A DNA stretch of 64,000 nucleotides from Pseudomonas sp. GM21 (GCF_000282215.1 NZ_AKJS01000112.1:32076-96075), one strand, 5' to 3'; shown: positions 33,017 to 43,079, counted from the first letter of the stretch. Made by a program: numbers and translations. Notes: generated from the sequence alone by a model not told the origin.

Positions 33017-34246
33017 ATGGATTTCGCTTATTCGCCCAAGGTTCAGGAACTGCGTGAGCGCGTAACCGCGTTCATGGACACTTACGTTTATCCCGCTGAG
33101 GCGGTGTTCGAGCGCCAGGTTGCCGAAGGCGATCGCTGGCAGCCGACCGCGATCATGGAAGAGCTCAAACTCAAGGCCAAGGCTGAAGGCCTGTGGAACT
33201 TGTTTTTGCCTGAATCCGAACTCGGCGCCGGGCTGACCAACCTCGAGTACGCGCCATTGGCGGAAATCATGGGCCGCTCGTTGCTAGGCCCAGAGCCGTT
33301 CAACTGCTCGGCGCCAGACACCGGCAACATGGAAGTGCTGGTGCGCTACGCCAACGAAGAGCAGAAACAACGCTGGCTCGAACCGCTTTTGCGCGGCGAA
33401 ATCCGCTCGGCGTTCGCCATGACTGAGCCGGATGTAGCCTCCTCCGACGCCACTAACATGGCCGCCCGCGCCGTACGTGATGGTAACGAGTGGGTCATCA
33501 ACGGCAAGAAATGGTGGACCTCGGGCGCCTGCGACCCACGCTGCAAGATTCTGATCTTCATGGGCCTGAGCGATCCCGATGCGCCGCGCCATGCACAGCA
33601 CTCGATGATTCTGGTGCCGGTGGACACACCGGGCGTGAAGATCGTCCGTCCGCTGCCGGTATTCGGTTATGACGACGCCCCTCACGGCCACGCGGAAGTG
33701 CTGTTCGAAAACGTCCGTGTGCCGTACGAAAACGTCCTGTTGGGCGAAGGACGCGGCTTCGAAATCGCTCAGGGTCGCCTTGGTCCGGGCCGGATTCACC
33801 ACTGCATGCGTTCAATCGGCATGGCTGAACGGGCGCTGGAATTGATGTGCAAACGCTCGGTCAGCCGTACCGCATTCGGTAAGCCGTTGGCACGCCTGGG
33901 CGGCAACATCGACAAAATCGCCGACTCGCGGATGGAAATCGACATGGCCCGCCTGCTGACGCTTAAAGCGGCGTACATGATGGACACCGTCGGCAACAAA
34001 GTGGCGAAAAGCGAGATCGCGCAGATCAAGGTGGTCGCGCCGAACGTAGCCTTGCGGGTCATCGACCGGGCGATTCAGATCCATGGCGGGGCAGGGGTTT
34101 CCAACGATTTCCCGCTGGCCTATATGTATGCGATGCAGCGCACCCTGCGCCTGGCCGACGGCCCGGACGAAGTGCACCGCGCGGCGATTGGCAAATTCGA
34201 GATCGGCAAGTATGTGCCGAAAGAGATGATGCGTAGCGGGCAGTAA
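33017..34246 (+). CDS. Acyl-CoA dehydrogenase (ACAD10/11-like)
   Basis: A 409-residue flavin dehydrogenase. Landmarks: AFAMTEPDVASSDATNMAA and EWVINGKKWWTSGACDPRC in the beta domain, FGKPLARLGGNIDKIADSRM and IHGGAGVSNDFPLAYMYA in the helical C-terminal domain. The region HHCMRSIGMAERALELM is typical of the ACAD10/11-like bacterial group that acts on longer or hydroxylated acyl-CoA. The start at 33017 is favoured over 33011 because AAGGT sits at better spacing. Divergent from the LysR gene; no other pathway genes adjoin, so the substrate is open. Confidence 0.85.
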   Translation: MDFAYSPKVQELRERVTAFMDTYVYPAEAVFERQVAEGDRWQPTAIMEELKLKAKAEGLWNLFLPESELGAGLTNLEYAPLAEIMGRSLLGPEPFNCSAPDTGNMEVLVRYANEEQKQRWLEPLLRGEIRSAFAMTEPDVASSDATNMAARAVRDGNEWVINGKKWWTSGACDPRCKILIFMGLSDPDAPRHAQHSMILVPVDTPGVKIVRPLPVFGYDDAPHGHAEVLFENVRVPYENVLLGEGRGFEIAQGRLGPGRIHHCMRSIGMAERALELMCKRSVSRTAFGKPLARLGGNIDKIADSRMEIDMARLLTLKAAYMMDTVGNKVAKSEIAQIKVVAPNVALRVIDRAIQIHGGAGVSNDFPLAYMYAMQRTLRLADGPDEVHRAAIGKFEIGKYVPKEMMRSGQ

Positions 34247-34261
34247 GACCGCGGCGCCTGC

Positions 34262-34328
34262 CATCGCGAGCAGGCTCGCTCCCACAAGGTCAAGGTGGAC
34301 CCTGTGGGAGCGAGCCTGCTCGCGATAG
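34262..34328. repeat. Compact inverted pair of REP elements
   Basis: CATCGCGAGCAGGCTCGCTC and its inverse with only about 15 bases between, so a long hairpin can form after the acyl-CoA dehydrogenase gene, between convergent genes. Confidence 0.85.
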
Positions 34329-34359
34329 CGTCACCCGATTCGCCGCATCAACCTCTGAC

Positions 34360-35700
34360 TCAATACACCCAAACCTCAACCCGCCGATTCTTGATCCGCC
34401 CCTCATCCCCACTATTGGCCGCCACCGGCATCTCGGCGCCAAAGCCGCGAATCTCGCGAAACACCACGCCGCTTCTCACCAGTTCCCGCCGCACCGCCAT
34501 GGCCCGCAACTTCGACAGCAGATCGGCGCGCGCCGGGTCGCTCTTGGCATCGCCGAACCCTACCAGCGTGACTTGGCGATTGGTTTTATCACGCTGCTTT
34601 ATATAGTCGAGCACCCGCGACAGGTCCTGCTGTGCCTTGTTGTCGAGCGTCGCGCTGCCTTCCTCAAAACGAAAATTCACCGACAGCCGCTGGGCATGAC
34701 GACTGAGAGCCTGATAACCCTCCGGCATCAACGCATTCGGCGTGACCGTGATGGCCTGGACCGTCTGGGCGATGAAACCGTTGGCCGCGACAATCGCCTG
34801 GCCTTGACTACTTTGCGCATACGCCGCCAACGCGTCGGCCCAGGGGTTTTTCCCCTGCGGCGGCAGGTAAAAGAACAGCCGGCGGGACAACGGATAGTCT
34901 TCCGTGGCGATCAGGCTGTTGAGCGGCAGCATTGCCTGGGATTGGCCATCGACGATCGCCACGGCTTTGGCCTGACGCACATAAGGCAGGCCGATGAACC
35001 CGATGCCCTGCGGGTCGTGGCTGACGGCGTCAGACAGTTGCTCGCTGGATTCGAAGCGTTTGGCGGCGCTGTTCAGCGTTTTCCCATGACGGCTGAGGAC
35101 TACTTCGTTAAACGTGTCATAGGTGCCCGATTGATCATCCCGCGTATAGAGATGAATCGCTCCACCGGTCCCACCGAGTTCCTCCCAGGTTTTTGCGTCG
35201 CCGCTGAAAATTCGCGCCAGTTGTTCGGTGTCGAGTGTGTTCAGCGGGTTTTGCGGGTGAAGGATGATAGCCAGCCCGTCGATGGCGATGACTTGCTCGG
35301 CCTCAGGGCTTTTGAAGTCGCCCAAGGACTCGAGGTCTACCAGTTCGCTGTCCTTGATCGGGCGCGAGGACGCGGCGAGGTCGGCGCTGGCGTTTTTCAG
35401 GGCCTTGAACCCGGTGCTGGAGCCATGGGCGGCGACTTCCACCACGACCTGGCGACCCTGTGCGGTTTCGCCGACGATGCGTTGTTCGTTGGCTTTATTC
35501 GCACGTTCACTGTGAACCTTGAGCAGACCCTGTTCGCGCATCAGGCCTTCGACCAGCGCCGGGCCCAAGGCCGCGCCGATGGTGTTGGAACCCTGGATGC
35601 GCAACACCGGGCCGTTTTCAGGCGTCGGTAAATCGCCTGCCCGCGCCATCAACGGCAGGCCGGCGCACAGCATCAAGATAAACAAAACGCGCAGCGTCAT
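34360..35700 (-). CDS. Periplasmic phosphate-binding-like (PstS) protein fused to an OmpA-like domain
   Basis: A 446-residue exported protein with a signal peptide (LFILMLCAGLPLMARA). Residues about 30-320 form a PstS-like solute-binding domain (LRIQGSNTIGAALGPAL, HGSSTGFKALKNASADLAAS, YTRDDQSGTYDTFNEVVL, GIGFIGLPYVRQ). Residues about 340-446 are an OmpA C-terminal peptidoglycan-binding domain (RFEEGSATLDNKAQQDLSRV, VTLVGFGDAKSDP, NRRVEVWVY). No Pst permease genes adjoin. It may tether a phosphate- or anion-sensing domain to the cell wall; transport is not implied. A conserved Pseudomonas arrangement in my recollection, with unknown function. Confidence 0.85.
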   Translation of the reverse strand: MTLRVLFILMLCAGLPLMARAGDLPTPENGPVLRIQGSNTIGAALGPALVEGLMREQGLLKVHSERANKANEQRIVGETAQGRQVVVEVAAHGSSTGFKALKNASADLAASSRPIKDSELVDLESLGDFKSPEAEQVIAIDGLAIILHPQNPLNTLDTEQLARIFSGDAKTWEELGGTGGAIHLYTRDDQSGTYDTFNEVVLSRHGKTLNSAAKRFESSEQLSDAVSHDPQGIGFIGLPYVRQAKAVAIVDGQSQAMLPLNSLIATEDYPLSRRLFFYLPPQGKNPWADALAAYAQSSQGQAIVAANGFIAQTVQAITVTPNALMPEGYQALSRHAQRLSVNFRFEEGSATLDNKAQQDLSRVLDYIKQRDKTNRQVTLVGFGDAKSDPARADLLSKLRAMAVRRELVRSGVVFREIRGFGAEMPVAANSGDEGRIKNRRVEVWVY

Positions 35701-35780
35701 GCCCGCACCTTAATAACCCAAAGAAAGTGCGGCGAGAATAAGTCAGCAAGATTTCCGAAAGATGACAGTTGTTTCTTAAT

Positions 35781-35806
35781 TGTGGGAGCGAGCCTGCTCC
35801 CACAGG
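35781..35806. repeat. Single short REP remnant
   Basis: TGTGGGAGCGAGCCTGCTCC followed at once by CACAGG: a REP whose two arms have collapsed into one small palindrome, between xthA and the PstS-OmpA gene. Confidence 0.7.
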
Positions 35807-35828
35807 GTTTTGTGTTGAGCTTTAAAAA

Positions 35829-36641
35829 TCAGCTTAACTCAAGCCAGATCGGCGCATGATCGGATGGTTTTTCCATCCCGCGCAGGTCGTAATCCACGCC
35901 GGCGTCCTTGATCCGTGGCAACAGGCCATGGGAGGCCATGATCACGTCAATTCGCAGCCCGCGCTTGGGCTCGTCTTCAAAGCCGCGGCTACGGTAATCG
36001 AACCAGCTGAAGCGGTCGGTCACGTCCGGGTTCAAGTGACGGAAGCTGTCCACCAGGCCCCAGTTTTTCAGACGGGCCATCCATTCCCGTTCTTCCGGCA
36101 GGAAGCTGCACTTGCCGGTTTTCAACCAGCGTTTCATGTTGTCCGGGCCGATGCCAATGTCGCAGTCTTCCGGCGAAATGTTGACGTCGCCCATGACCAC
36201 CAGCGGCTGATCGTTGCTGAACTGGTTTTCCAGCAGTTGCTGCAGATCGCTGTAGAAGCGCTGCTTGGCCGGGAACTTGGTCGGGTGGTCGCGGCTTTCG
36301 CCTTGTGGGAAATAGCCGTTCATGATGGTCACCGGCACGCCATTGGCGTCGGCGAATGTGCCCCAGATAAAGCGTCGCTGAGCGTCTTCTTCATCGGTGG
36401 CGAAGCCTTTGTGCAAGGCCAGTGGTTCTTTGCGCGAGAGCAGGGCGACGCCGTAATGGCCTTTCTGCCCATGAAAATACACGTGATAGCCCAGCGCCTG
36501 AACCTCGGCCAGCGGGAATTGGTCGTCGTGAACCTTGGTTTCCTGCAAGCCGATGACGTCCGGCTGGTGTTTCTCAATCAGCGCCGCCAGCTGATGCGGG
36601 CGAGCGCGCAGCCCGTTGATGTTGAAGGAGACGATCTTCAT
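35829..36641 (-). CDS. xthA: Exodeoxyribonuclease III
   Basis: A 270-residue EEP-superfamily nuclease of the ExoIII type. Metal and catalytic motifs: FNINGLRARPHQL (Asn), IGLQETKV (Glu), VVMGDVNISPEDCDIG (Asp-x-Asn) and PSDHAPIWLEL (Asp-His). It removes abasic sites and degrades DNA 3' to 5' in base-excision repair. The start at 36641 gives the family's usual MKIVSFNINGL; the frame continues upstream without support. Confidence 0.93.
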   Translation of the reverse strand: MKIVSFNINGLRARPHQLAALIEKHQPDVIGLQETKVHDDQFPLAEVQALGYHVYFHGQKGHYGVALLSRKEPLALHKGFATDEEDAQRRFIWGTFADANGVPVTIMNGYFPQGESRDHPTKFPAKQRFYSDLQQLLENQFSNDQPLVVMGDVNISPEDCDIGIGPDNMKRWLKTGKCSFLPEEREWMARLKNWGLVDSFRHLNPDVTDRFSWFDYRSRGFEDEPKRGLRIDVIMASHGLLPRIKDAGVDYDLRGMEKPSDHAPIWLELS

Positions 36642-36742
36642 GGTCGGCAGTCCTGGCAAAAGGGCGATGCTAGCTGACATGTAGGAATCGGGCCAGTGTT
36701 GGCAGGGGAGTTACCTTGTTCTGTCAGACATGTGTTGTCTTC

Positions 36743-36853
36743 GCTGGCCTCTTCGCGGGCAAGCCCGCTCCCACAGGGAATCTCCTGAATACAAAGATTT
36801 TGTTCTCACTGAAGATCTACTGTGGGAGCGGGCTTGCCCGCGAAGAGGCCAGC
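36743..36853. repeat. Inverted pair of REP elements with extended stems
   Basis: GCTGGCCTCTTCGCGGGCAA begins the left arm and the exact inverse ends the right arm, giving about 34 bp of stem around a 43-base loop. It lies between xthA and the GNAT gene in the divergent promoter region. Confidence 0.85.
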
Positions 36854-36968
36854 CCGGTCGATGAAGATCTAGCCTTGGTCTATACCTGTGGGGGAACTGT
36901 GTTGCTAGCAAAAGGCTCGTAACAACAAGAGCACAGCCATTTGAGCTGTACCGGGGAGATCAACCGTT

Positions 36969-37619
36969 ATGCCCGAAACCTCGACCGCCATTGCCGACAT
37001 TCACATGCTCGACAGTGGCTATGCCCACGAAGCACGTTCCCTGCTTTACCACGCTTACCGGCACGAACCGACCTTCGGCTACCTGTTCGAGGCCGAACGC
37101 CCCGGCTATGAACATCGCGTGCGGGCGACGGTGCGTGAGCTGGTTAAACAGCACTTTCTTCAGGACTTGCCGGCCATTGGCCTGCTGGTCAACGACCGTT
37201 TGATCGGCATCGCGTTGATCGCGCCGCCGCAACGGCGCCTGGGCATCACCGAAAGTTGGGCCTGGCGTTTGCGTATGGTGCTCAGCGCGGGGTTTCGCTG
37301 CACCCGCCGCTACCTCGACTACCACGCCGCCGTTGCCGCCTGCGTGCCGACCGATTCGGTCCACGTGCTGCCACTGCTGGGTGTTCACCCACAATACCAG
37401 GGCAAACACTTCGGCGAACAACTGCTGCAAGCGGTGCATAACTGGTGCGCCGTGGATGAAACCTCCGAAGGTGTGATCCTCGACACCGGGAATTCACGCT
37501 ATCTGGAGTTCTATAAGCGTCAGGGTTACGAGGAAATCGGCGAGGTCGCCGTAGGACCGATTCGCGAGCATGTTTTTTTTCACGCCAATCCTCAGGTATT
37601 AAAAACCTCAACGGCATAG
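36969..37619 (+). CDS. GNAT-family N-acetyltransferase
   Basis: A 216-residue acetyltransferase. The acetyl-CoA-binding motif A is seen in VLPLLGVHPQYQGKHFGEQLL (V-x-P-x-x-Q-G-x-x-x-G), followed by ILDTGNSRYLEFYKRQGYEEIG, the usual motif B end. The substrate is not evident. It starts at 36969 behind GGGGAG and precedes tamA by 66 bases. Confidence 0.8.
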   Translation: MPETSTAIADIHMLDSGYAHEARSLLYHAYRHEPTFGYLFEAERPGYEHRVRATVRELVKQHFLQDLPAIGLLVNDRLIGIALIAPPQRRLGITESWAWRLRMVLSAGFRCTRRYLDYHAAVAACVPTDSVHVLPLLGVHPQYQGKHFGEQLLQAVHNWCAVDETSEGVILDTGNSRYLEFYKRQGYEEIGEVAVGPIREHVFFHANPQVLKTSTA

Positions 37620-37685
37620 GCGGTAGAACTTTAACGCCCCGGGAGGCTCTATCACGCTCCCAAGCTCGTGATAGCATCCGCGCCT

Positions 37686-39413
37686 ATGAAGTTTCCAGGA
37701 AGAATTACCAGTGGCGTGCTGATGCTGTTCACCAGCTGCACGGTGCTGGCGAAAAGTGAATTGGATGTGCGGATCAAACCGTCCAACGATGAACTGAAAG
37801 CCAATATAGAGGGCTATATCGGCAGTCTCGGCGATCGTGACGAAGAAGCGTTGCAACGCTTCAGTCGCGGCGCCGAGGAGCAGGCGCGCAAGGCCGCCCA
37901 GGCCTTGGGCTATTACCAGCCCCAGATCGAGAGCGATGTGACGGGCGGCAAAACGCCGCGCCTGATACTCAACATCGACCCCGGCGAACCGGTGCACTTG
38001 CGCAATGTCACGATTCGCATCGACGGCCCGGCCGCTTCGCTCAAGTCTTTTCGTGTGCCCAAAGGCGCATCGTTGAAAACCGGCGCAGTGCTCAATCATG
38101 GTCAGTACGAAGACGCCAAACACCTGATTCAGAATCAAGCTTCGCGCTTCGGCTTTTTCAGCGGTCACTTCACCCGTCAAAAGTTGTTGGTGGACCCGCG
38201 TGCTGGCGTGGCCGATATCGAACTCATTTATGACAGCGGCCCGCGCTACACCTTGGGCAAGGTCAGTTTCGAAGGCGACACGCCGTTTGACGATGACCTG
38301 CTGCAACGCATGGTGCCGTTCAAGCAAGGCACACCTTACGACTCCGAACTGATCGCCGAGCTCAATCAGGCCATGCAATCGAGTGGCTATTTCGAAAGTG
38401 TGCGGGTGGATACGACGCCGACGGCGTCCAAAAACGATGTGATCCCGGTAGACGTCAAACTCGAAACCCGCAAACCACGGACCATGGGCCTGGGGCTGGG
38501 TTATTCCACCGACGTCGGTCCCCGGATCAAGGCCAACTGGACCCGGCACTGGGTCAACCCGCAGGGGCACAGTTATGGCTGGGAGGCTGAAGTCTCGGCA
38601 CCGCGGCAAAACGTCGGGCTGTTCTACGACATTCCCCTGGAACCGCCGCTGACCGACAAACTGCGCTTTGCCGGTGGTTATCAGAATGAAGAAATTGACG
38701 GCACCGACACCCGCAGCAAACTGCTGACCATCGGCCCGGAATGGCACAGCAAACTGCCCAGTGGCTGGCAGCGCGTGGTGTCGCTGAAATGGCAGCACGA
38801 GGATTACAAACTGGGTGACGACTCGGGGCTGAGTACTTTGCTGATGCCCGGCGTCAGCTATTCCTACCTTAAAAGCGACAACCGCATCGACCCGAGCCAC
38901 GGCTACCGACTGCAATTCGAGTCCAAAGTGGCAAAAGAAGGCCTGGGTTCGGACACCAACCTGTTGTACGGCACCGCGTTGGTGAAAGGCTTGACCACGG
39001 TTTTCGAGAAACACCGGTTGCTGGGCCGGGTACAGGTCGGCGGCAGCGCTACCAATGGCTTCAAGTCGGTGCCACCGTCGTTACGGTTTTTCGCCGGTGG
39101 CGATCAGAGTGTGCGCGGCTACGACTATCAAAGCCTGTCCCCGGAAAACTCCGAGGGCGACCGCATCGGCGGCCGCTACATGGTGGCGGCGAGCGCTGAA
39201 TATCAATACTCCGTCGCCGAAAAATGGCGGATCGCGACCTTCGTTGACCAGGGCAACGCCTTTAATGCATTCGAAGTGCCGAGCCTCAAGACCGGGGTGG
39301 GTGTCGGCGTGCGCTGGATCTCGCCGGTGGGGCCGCTGCGCCTCGATCTGGCCCACGCGCTGGACGACGACGGCGGCATTCGACTGCACTTTTCAATGGG
39401 GCCTGAGCTGTGA
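37686..39413 (+). CDS. tamA: Translocation and assembly module outer-membrane protein TamA
   Basis: A 575-residue Omp85-family protein: signal peptide (about 1-22, SGVLMLFTSCTVLAKS), three POTRA domains (to about 265), then a 16-stranded barrel ending in a beta-signal-like GGIRLHFSMGPEL. The conserved barrel-lid motif is VRGYDYQSL. It works with TamB to deliver outer-membrane and secreted beta-barrel proteins and in envelope lipid traffic. The start is placed at ATG 37686 (a GTG at 37668 is the alternative). Its stop overlaps tamB by GTGA. Confidence 0.92.
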   Translation: MKFPGRITSGVLMLFTSCTVLAKSELDVRIKPSNDELKANIEGYIGSLGDRDEEALQRFSRGAEEQARKAAQALGYYQPQIESDVTGGKTPRLILNIDPGEPVHLRNVTIRIDGPAASLKSFRVPKGASLKTGAVLNHGQYEDAKHLIQNQASRFGFFSGHFTRQKLLVDPRAGVADIELIYDSGPRYTLGKVSFEGDTPFDDDLLQRMVPFKQGTPYDSELIAELNQAMQSSGYFESVRVDTTPTASKNDVIPVDVKLETRKPRTMGLGLGYSTDVGPRIKANWTRHWVNPQGHSYGWEAEVSAPRQNVGLFYDIPLEPPLTDKLRFAGGYQNEEIDGTDTRSKLLTIGPEWHSKLPSGWQRVVSLKWQHEDYKLGDDSGLSTLLMPGVSYSYLKSDNRIDPSHGYRLQFESKVAKEGLGSDTNLLYGTALVKGLTTVFEKHRLLGRVQVGGSATNGFKSVPPSLRFFAGGDQSVRGYDYQSLSPENSEGDRIGGRYMVAASAEYQYSVAEKWRIATFVDQGNAFNAFEVPSLKTGVGVGVRWISPVGPLRLDLAHALDDDGGIRLHFSMGPEL

Positions 39414-42400
39414 ATCGTGGTTTGAAAATAACGCTGCTGGCGATTCTGGCACTGTTGATGCTGGTCGTTGTCGCCGTGACCACGGTGTTAGGCACTGCCA
39501 CGGGCAGCCGTTGGGCGCTCGGTTTTGTGCCGGGTCTGACCGCCGAAAATTTCCAGGGGCGTCTGGGTGGACAGTGGAGCGCGGACCATTTGATGTGGCA
39601 ACAGGACACCAGCCGGGTCGAGCTGAGCAAAGCGATTTTCGCTTGGTCGCCGCTGTGCCTGACACGTATGACGCTGTGCATCGAGCAACTCAAAGTCGAT
39701 CGGGTCACCCTGCAATTTCCACCCGGTATCGATGAAGAAAGCAGCGGGCCGATCAGCCTTCCGGACCTGGCATTGCCCTTGGCCCTAGAACTGGGTGATG
39801 TCCAGGTCGGCAGCCTGCTGTTCAACGGCAGCGAAGCGCTTAAAGGCTTGCAACTGGCGGCCCACTGGACGGCGCAAGGCCTGCAGATTGACTCGGTGAA
39901 GTTGCAACGCGATGACCTGAGCCTGAACCTTTCCGGCCTGCTGCAACCCACGGGAAACTGGCCGCTCAAGGCTGAAGGCAACCTGACCCTGCCGGCTCCC
40001 GAACCTTGGGCACTGGCGCTGAAAGTCGACGGCGACCTGCTGAAAACCCTGAACCTGAAAGCCGACAGCAGCGGTTACTTGAACGGGCAACTGAGCGGTG
40101 AATTGCAACCGCTGGCGGACAACCTGCCGGCCAGGGTAAGAATCACCGCCGACGGCTTCAAACCCGTCGCCGACTTGCCGGACACCTTGCAACTCAATCA
40201 ACTGGAACTCACCGGCGACGGTGACCTGAAAAACGGTTACCAGTTGCAAGGCAAAGCGACACTCCCTGCCGAACAAGGTCCGGTCGCGTTGCTGCTGCAA
40301 GGCAAGGTCGACGCCAACGGCGCGCAGATCGCTGGCCTTGATCTCACCGCCAACGACAAGCAAAGCCTCAAACTCAGCGGCACCCTCGACTGGAGCAAAG
40401 GCCTGAGTGCCGACGCGAAAATCGACTGGCTGGATTTTCCGTGGCACCGCCTCTATCCGCTGATCGAAGAGCCGGACGTGGCGTTGCGCAGCTTCAACGG
40501 CGTTATCTCCTACACCGATGGCCAGTACCTCGGCAGCTTCACAGCGGCGCTGGATGGCCCGGCCGGCGCCTTCACCCTGAACAGCCCATTCAGCGGCGAT
40601 CTTACCAAAATCTATCTGCAACAAATCCAGCTCCAGGCCGGACAGGGCAAGGCCGACGGGCATTTGAACCTGCAATTTGCCGATGGCATTGCCTGGGACG
40701 CCGCGCTCGACCTGTCGGCGATCAACCCGGCGTACTGGGTGGCGGAGCTGCCGGGCACACTGGCCGGGCCGTTGCGCAGCAAAGGAGAAATGAAGAATGA
40801 CAAGCTCAGCCTCAATGCTGACCTCGATCTGAAAGGCAAACTGCGTGGTCAACCGGCCGTTATCCAGGCCAAGGCCGATGGCGGCGGCGAACAGTGGAAT
40901 CTCAATGCGCTGCAAATCCGTCTTGGCGACAACAGCATCAACGGCAAGGGCAGCCTGCAACAGACGCTCGCCGGCCAGATCGATATCAAGATGCCGCGTC
41001 TGGCCCAACTCTGGCCGCAACTGCGCGGCCAACTGAACGGCCGCATCGATGTCGCCGGCACGCTCAAGGCGCCGCAAGGCAAGCTGGGGCTGCAAGGCAC
41101 GCAACTGGCTTTCGAAGACAACCGCCTGCAAAGCCTCAACCTCGACGCGACCCTCGACAATGCACAACGGGCGAAAATCGACCTCAAGGGTAGCGGCATT
41201 CAGGCCGGTGACACCTCGCTGGGCACACTGACCGCCCGCGGTCAGGGCGACATCAAAAACCAGAAGCTCAGCCTCGACCTGCAAGGGCCGCAATTGAAAC
41301 TGGCCCTCGGCCTCGACGGTGCGCTGGACCAAGGCAATTGGCGCGGGCGTATGGCGAGCGGTGATATCCAGACCGGCGGGCAAGACTGGAGGCTGCAAGG
41401 CCCGGCGAAACTCGAACGGCTGGCGGACGGCAACATCAACCTCGGCGCCCATTGCTGGGTGTCCGGCCCGGCCAGCCTGTGCGGCGAAGACCAGCGTTTG
41501 TTACCGGAGCCGAAGCTGCGTTTTCACCTCAAGCAGTTCCCGATTGAAAGCCTGGCGCAGTGGCTACCGAAAGATTTCACGTGGAAGGGCCGGCTCAACG
41601 CCGACCTGCAACTGGACTTGCCCGCCAGCGGCCCAAATGGACTGATCAGCATCGACGCCAGTGGCGGTACGTTGCGCATGAAGGAGAAGGACCAGTGGCT
41701 GGACTTCCCGTACCAGACGCTGAAACTCACCAGCAAACTCACACCGAAACGCATCGACACCGACCTCAATTTCGCCGGCGGCAAGCTCGGCGAATTGATG
41801 GTTCAGGCGCAACTCAATCCGTTGCCAAAGAATAAACCGCTGACCGGTTCGTTCCGTTTGAGCGGACTGGACTTGTCGGTGGCGCGGCCGTTCGTGCCAA
41901 TGGTCGAGAAGCTCACCGGGCGCCTGAATGGCAGTGGCACGATTTCCGGTGGCCTGTTGGCGCCGCAGGTCAACGGCAGCCTATTGCTCAGTGACGGCGA
42001 AATCTCCGGGCCGCAATTGCCGATGGCGCTGCAAGCCTTGCAGGTGCGAGCGGTGATTGCCGGTGAAACCGTGCAATTGAATGGCGACTGGAAAAGCGGC
42101 AGGACCGGGCAGGGCACCCTCAACGGCAACATCGCCTGGGGACAGGCTTTGGTGGTGGACCTGGCGCTCAAAGGCTCGCAATTACCGGTCAGCGTCGAGC
42201 CGTACGCCACGCTGGAAGTCGCGCCGGACCTGAAGATCTCGATGAAGGGTGACGAGCTGGCCATCGCCGGTAAAGTGCGGGTGCCCAAAGGCGAGATCAC
42301 CATTCGTGAGTTGCCGCCTTCTACGGTCAAGGTATCCGATGACGTGGTGATCGTGGGTCAACAGACCGAAGAGGGCAAGCCGCCCTTGGCCATGAAGATG

Positions 42401-43078
42401 GACATTGATGTGGTGGTTGGCGCTGATAAATTGAGCTTCGCCGGGTTTGGCCTGACCGCGAATGTGCAGGGGCAGGTGCACATCGGCGACAACCTGGATA
42501 CGCGAGGCGAACTGTGGCTCAACGACGGGCGTTATCGTGCCTACGGTCAGCGCCTGACCGTGCGCCGGGCGCGCTTGTTGTTTGCCGGCCCGCTTGATCA
42601 GCCGTACCTGGACGTCGAAGCGATTCGCCAGACCGACGACGTGATCGCCGGTATTCGCCTGAGCGGCAGCGCCGAGCAACCGACCACGCAGATCTTCTCC
42701 GAACCGGCCATGAGCCAGGAACAGGCGTTGTCCTATCTGGTGTTGGGACGCCCGCTGAGCACCAATGGCGAAGACAACAACATGCTCGCCCAGGCTGCGC
42801 TCGGCTTGGGCTTGATGGGCAGTTCGGGAGTGACCGACGGACTGGCAAAAAACCTGGGGATCCAGGATTTCCAACTGGATACCCAAGGCTCCGGCGATAC
42901 CACCGCCGTCGTGGCCAGCGGCAACCTCTCGGAAAAACTCAGCCTGCGCTATGGCGTGGGCGTGTTTGAACCGGCCAACACCATTGCCCTGCGCTACAAG
43001 CTGAGCAAGAAGGTCTTCCTCGAAGCGGCAAGCGGCGTGGCGAGTTCGCTGGACATCTTCTACAAGCGGGATTTCTAG
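39410..43078 (+). CDS. tamB: Translocation and assembly module inner-membrane protein TamB
   Basis: A 1222-residue AsmA-like protein: an N-terminal signal anchor (LKITLLAILALLMLVVVAVT), a very long region of beta-helical repeats (alternating hydrophobic strands such as GLQGTQLAFEDNRLQSLNLD), and the conserved DUF490/TamB C-terminal domain (about 900-1222, LWLNDGRYRAYGQRLTVRRA, QALSYLVLGRPL). It spans the periplasm from the inner membrane to TamA and forms a hydrophobic groove. It starts at GTG 39410 overlapping tamA, so both are co-translated. Confidence 0.92.
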   Translation: MNRGLKITLLAILALLMLVVVAVTTVLGTATGSRWALGFVPGLTAENFQGRLGGQWSADHLMWQQDTSRVELSKAIFAWSPLCLTRMTLCIEQLKVDRVTLQFPPGIDEESSGPISLPDLALPLALELGDVQVGSLLFNGSEALKGLQLAAHWTAQGLQIDSVKLQRDDLSLNLSGLLQPTGNWPLKAEGNLTLPAPEPWALALKVDGDLLKTLNLKADSSGYLNGQLSGELQPLADNLPARVRITADGFKPVADLPDTLQLNQLELTGDGDLKNGYQLQGKATLPAEQGPVALLLQGKVDANGAQIAGLDLTANDKQSLKLSGTLDWSKGLSADAKIDWLDFPWHRLYPLIEEPDVALRSFNGVISYTDGQYLGSFTAALDGPAGAFTLNSPFSGDLTKIYLQQIQLQAGQGKADGHLNLQFADGIAWDAALDLSAINPAYWVAELPGTLAGPLRSKGEMKNDKLSLNADLDLKGKLRGQPAVIQAKADGGGEQWNLNALQIRLGDNSINGKGSLQQTLAGQIDIKMPRLAQLWPQLRGQLNGRIDVAGTLKAPQGKLGLQGTQLAFEDNRLQSLNLDATLDNAQRAKIDLKGSGIQAGDTSLGTLTARGQGDIKNQKLSLDLQGPQLKLALGLDGALDQGNWRGRMASGDIQTGGQDWRLQGPAKLERLADGNINLGAHCWVSGPASLCGEDQRLLPEPKLRFHLKQFPIESLAQWLPKDFTWKGRLNADLQLDLPASGPNGLISIDASGGTLRMKEKDQWLDFPYQTLKLTSKLTPKRIDTDLNFAGGKLGELMVQAQLNPLPKNKPLTGSFRLSGLDLSVARPFVPMVEKLTGRLNGSGTISGGLLAPQVNGSLLLSDGEISGPQLPMALQALQVRAVIAGETVQLNGDWKSGRTGQGTLNGNIAWGQALVVDLALKGSQLPVSVEPYATLEVAPDLKISMKGDELAIAGKVRVPKGEITIRELPPSTVKVSDDVVIVGQQTEEGKPPLAMKMDIDVVVGADKLSFAGFGLTANVQGQVHIGDNLDTRGELWLNDGRYRAYGQRLTVRRARLLFAGPLDQPYLDVEAIRQTDDVIAGIRLSGSAEQPTTQIFSEPAMSQEQALSYLVLGRPLSTNGEDNNMLAQAALGLGLMGSSGVTDGLAKNLGIQDFQLDTQGSGDTTAVVASGNLSEKLSLRYGVGVFEPANTIALRYKLSKKVFLEAASGVASSLDIFYKRDF

Positions 43079-43079
43079 G

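Noticed and set aside
37608..39014. A 468-codon open frame opposite tamA
   Set aside because: Antisense to the POTRA/barrel coding region; composition typical of a shadow frame.
39785..41452. A 555-codon open frame opposite tamB
   Set aside because: Antisense to the periplasmic repeats of tamB, without ribosome-binding site or domain.
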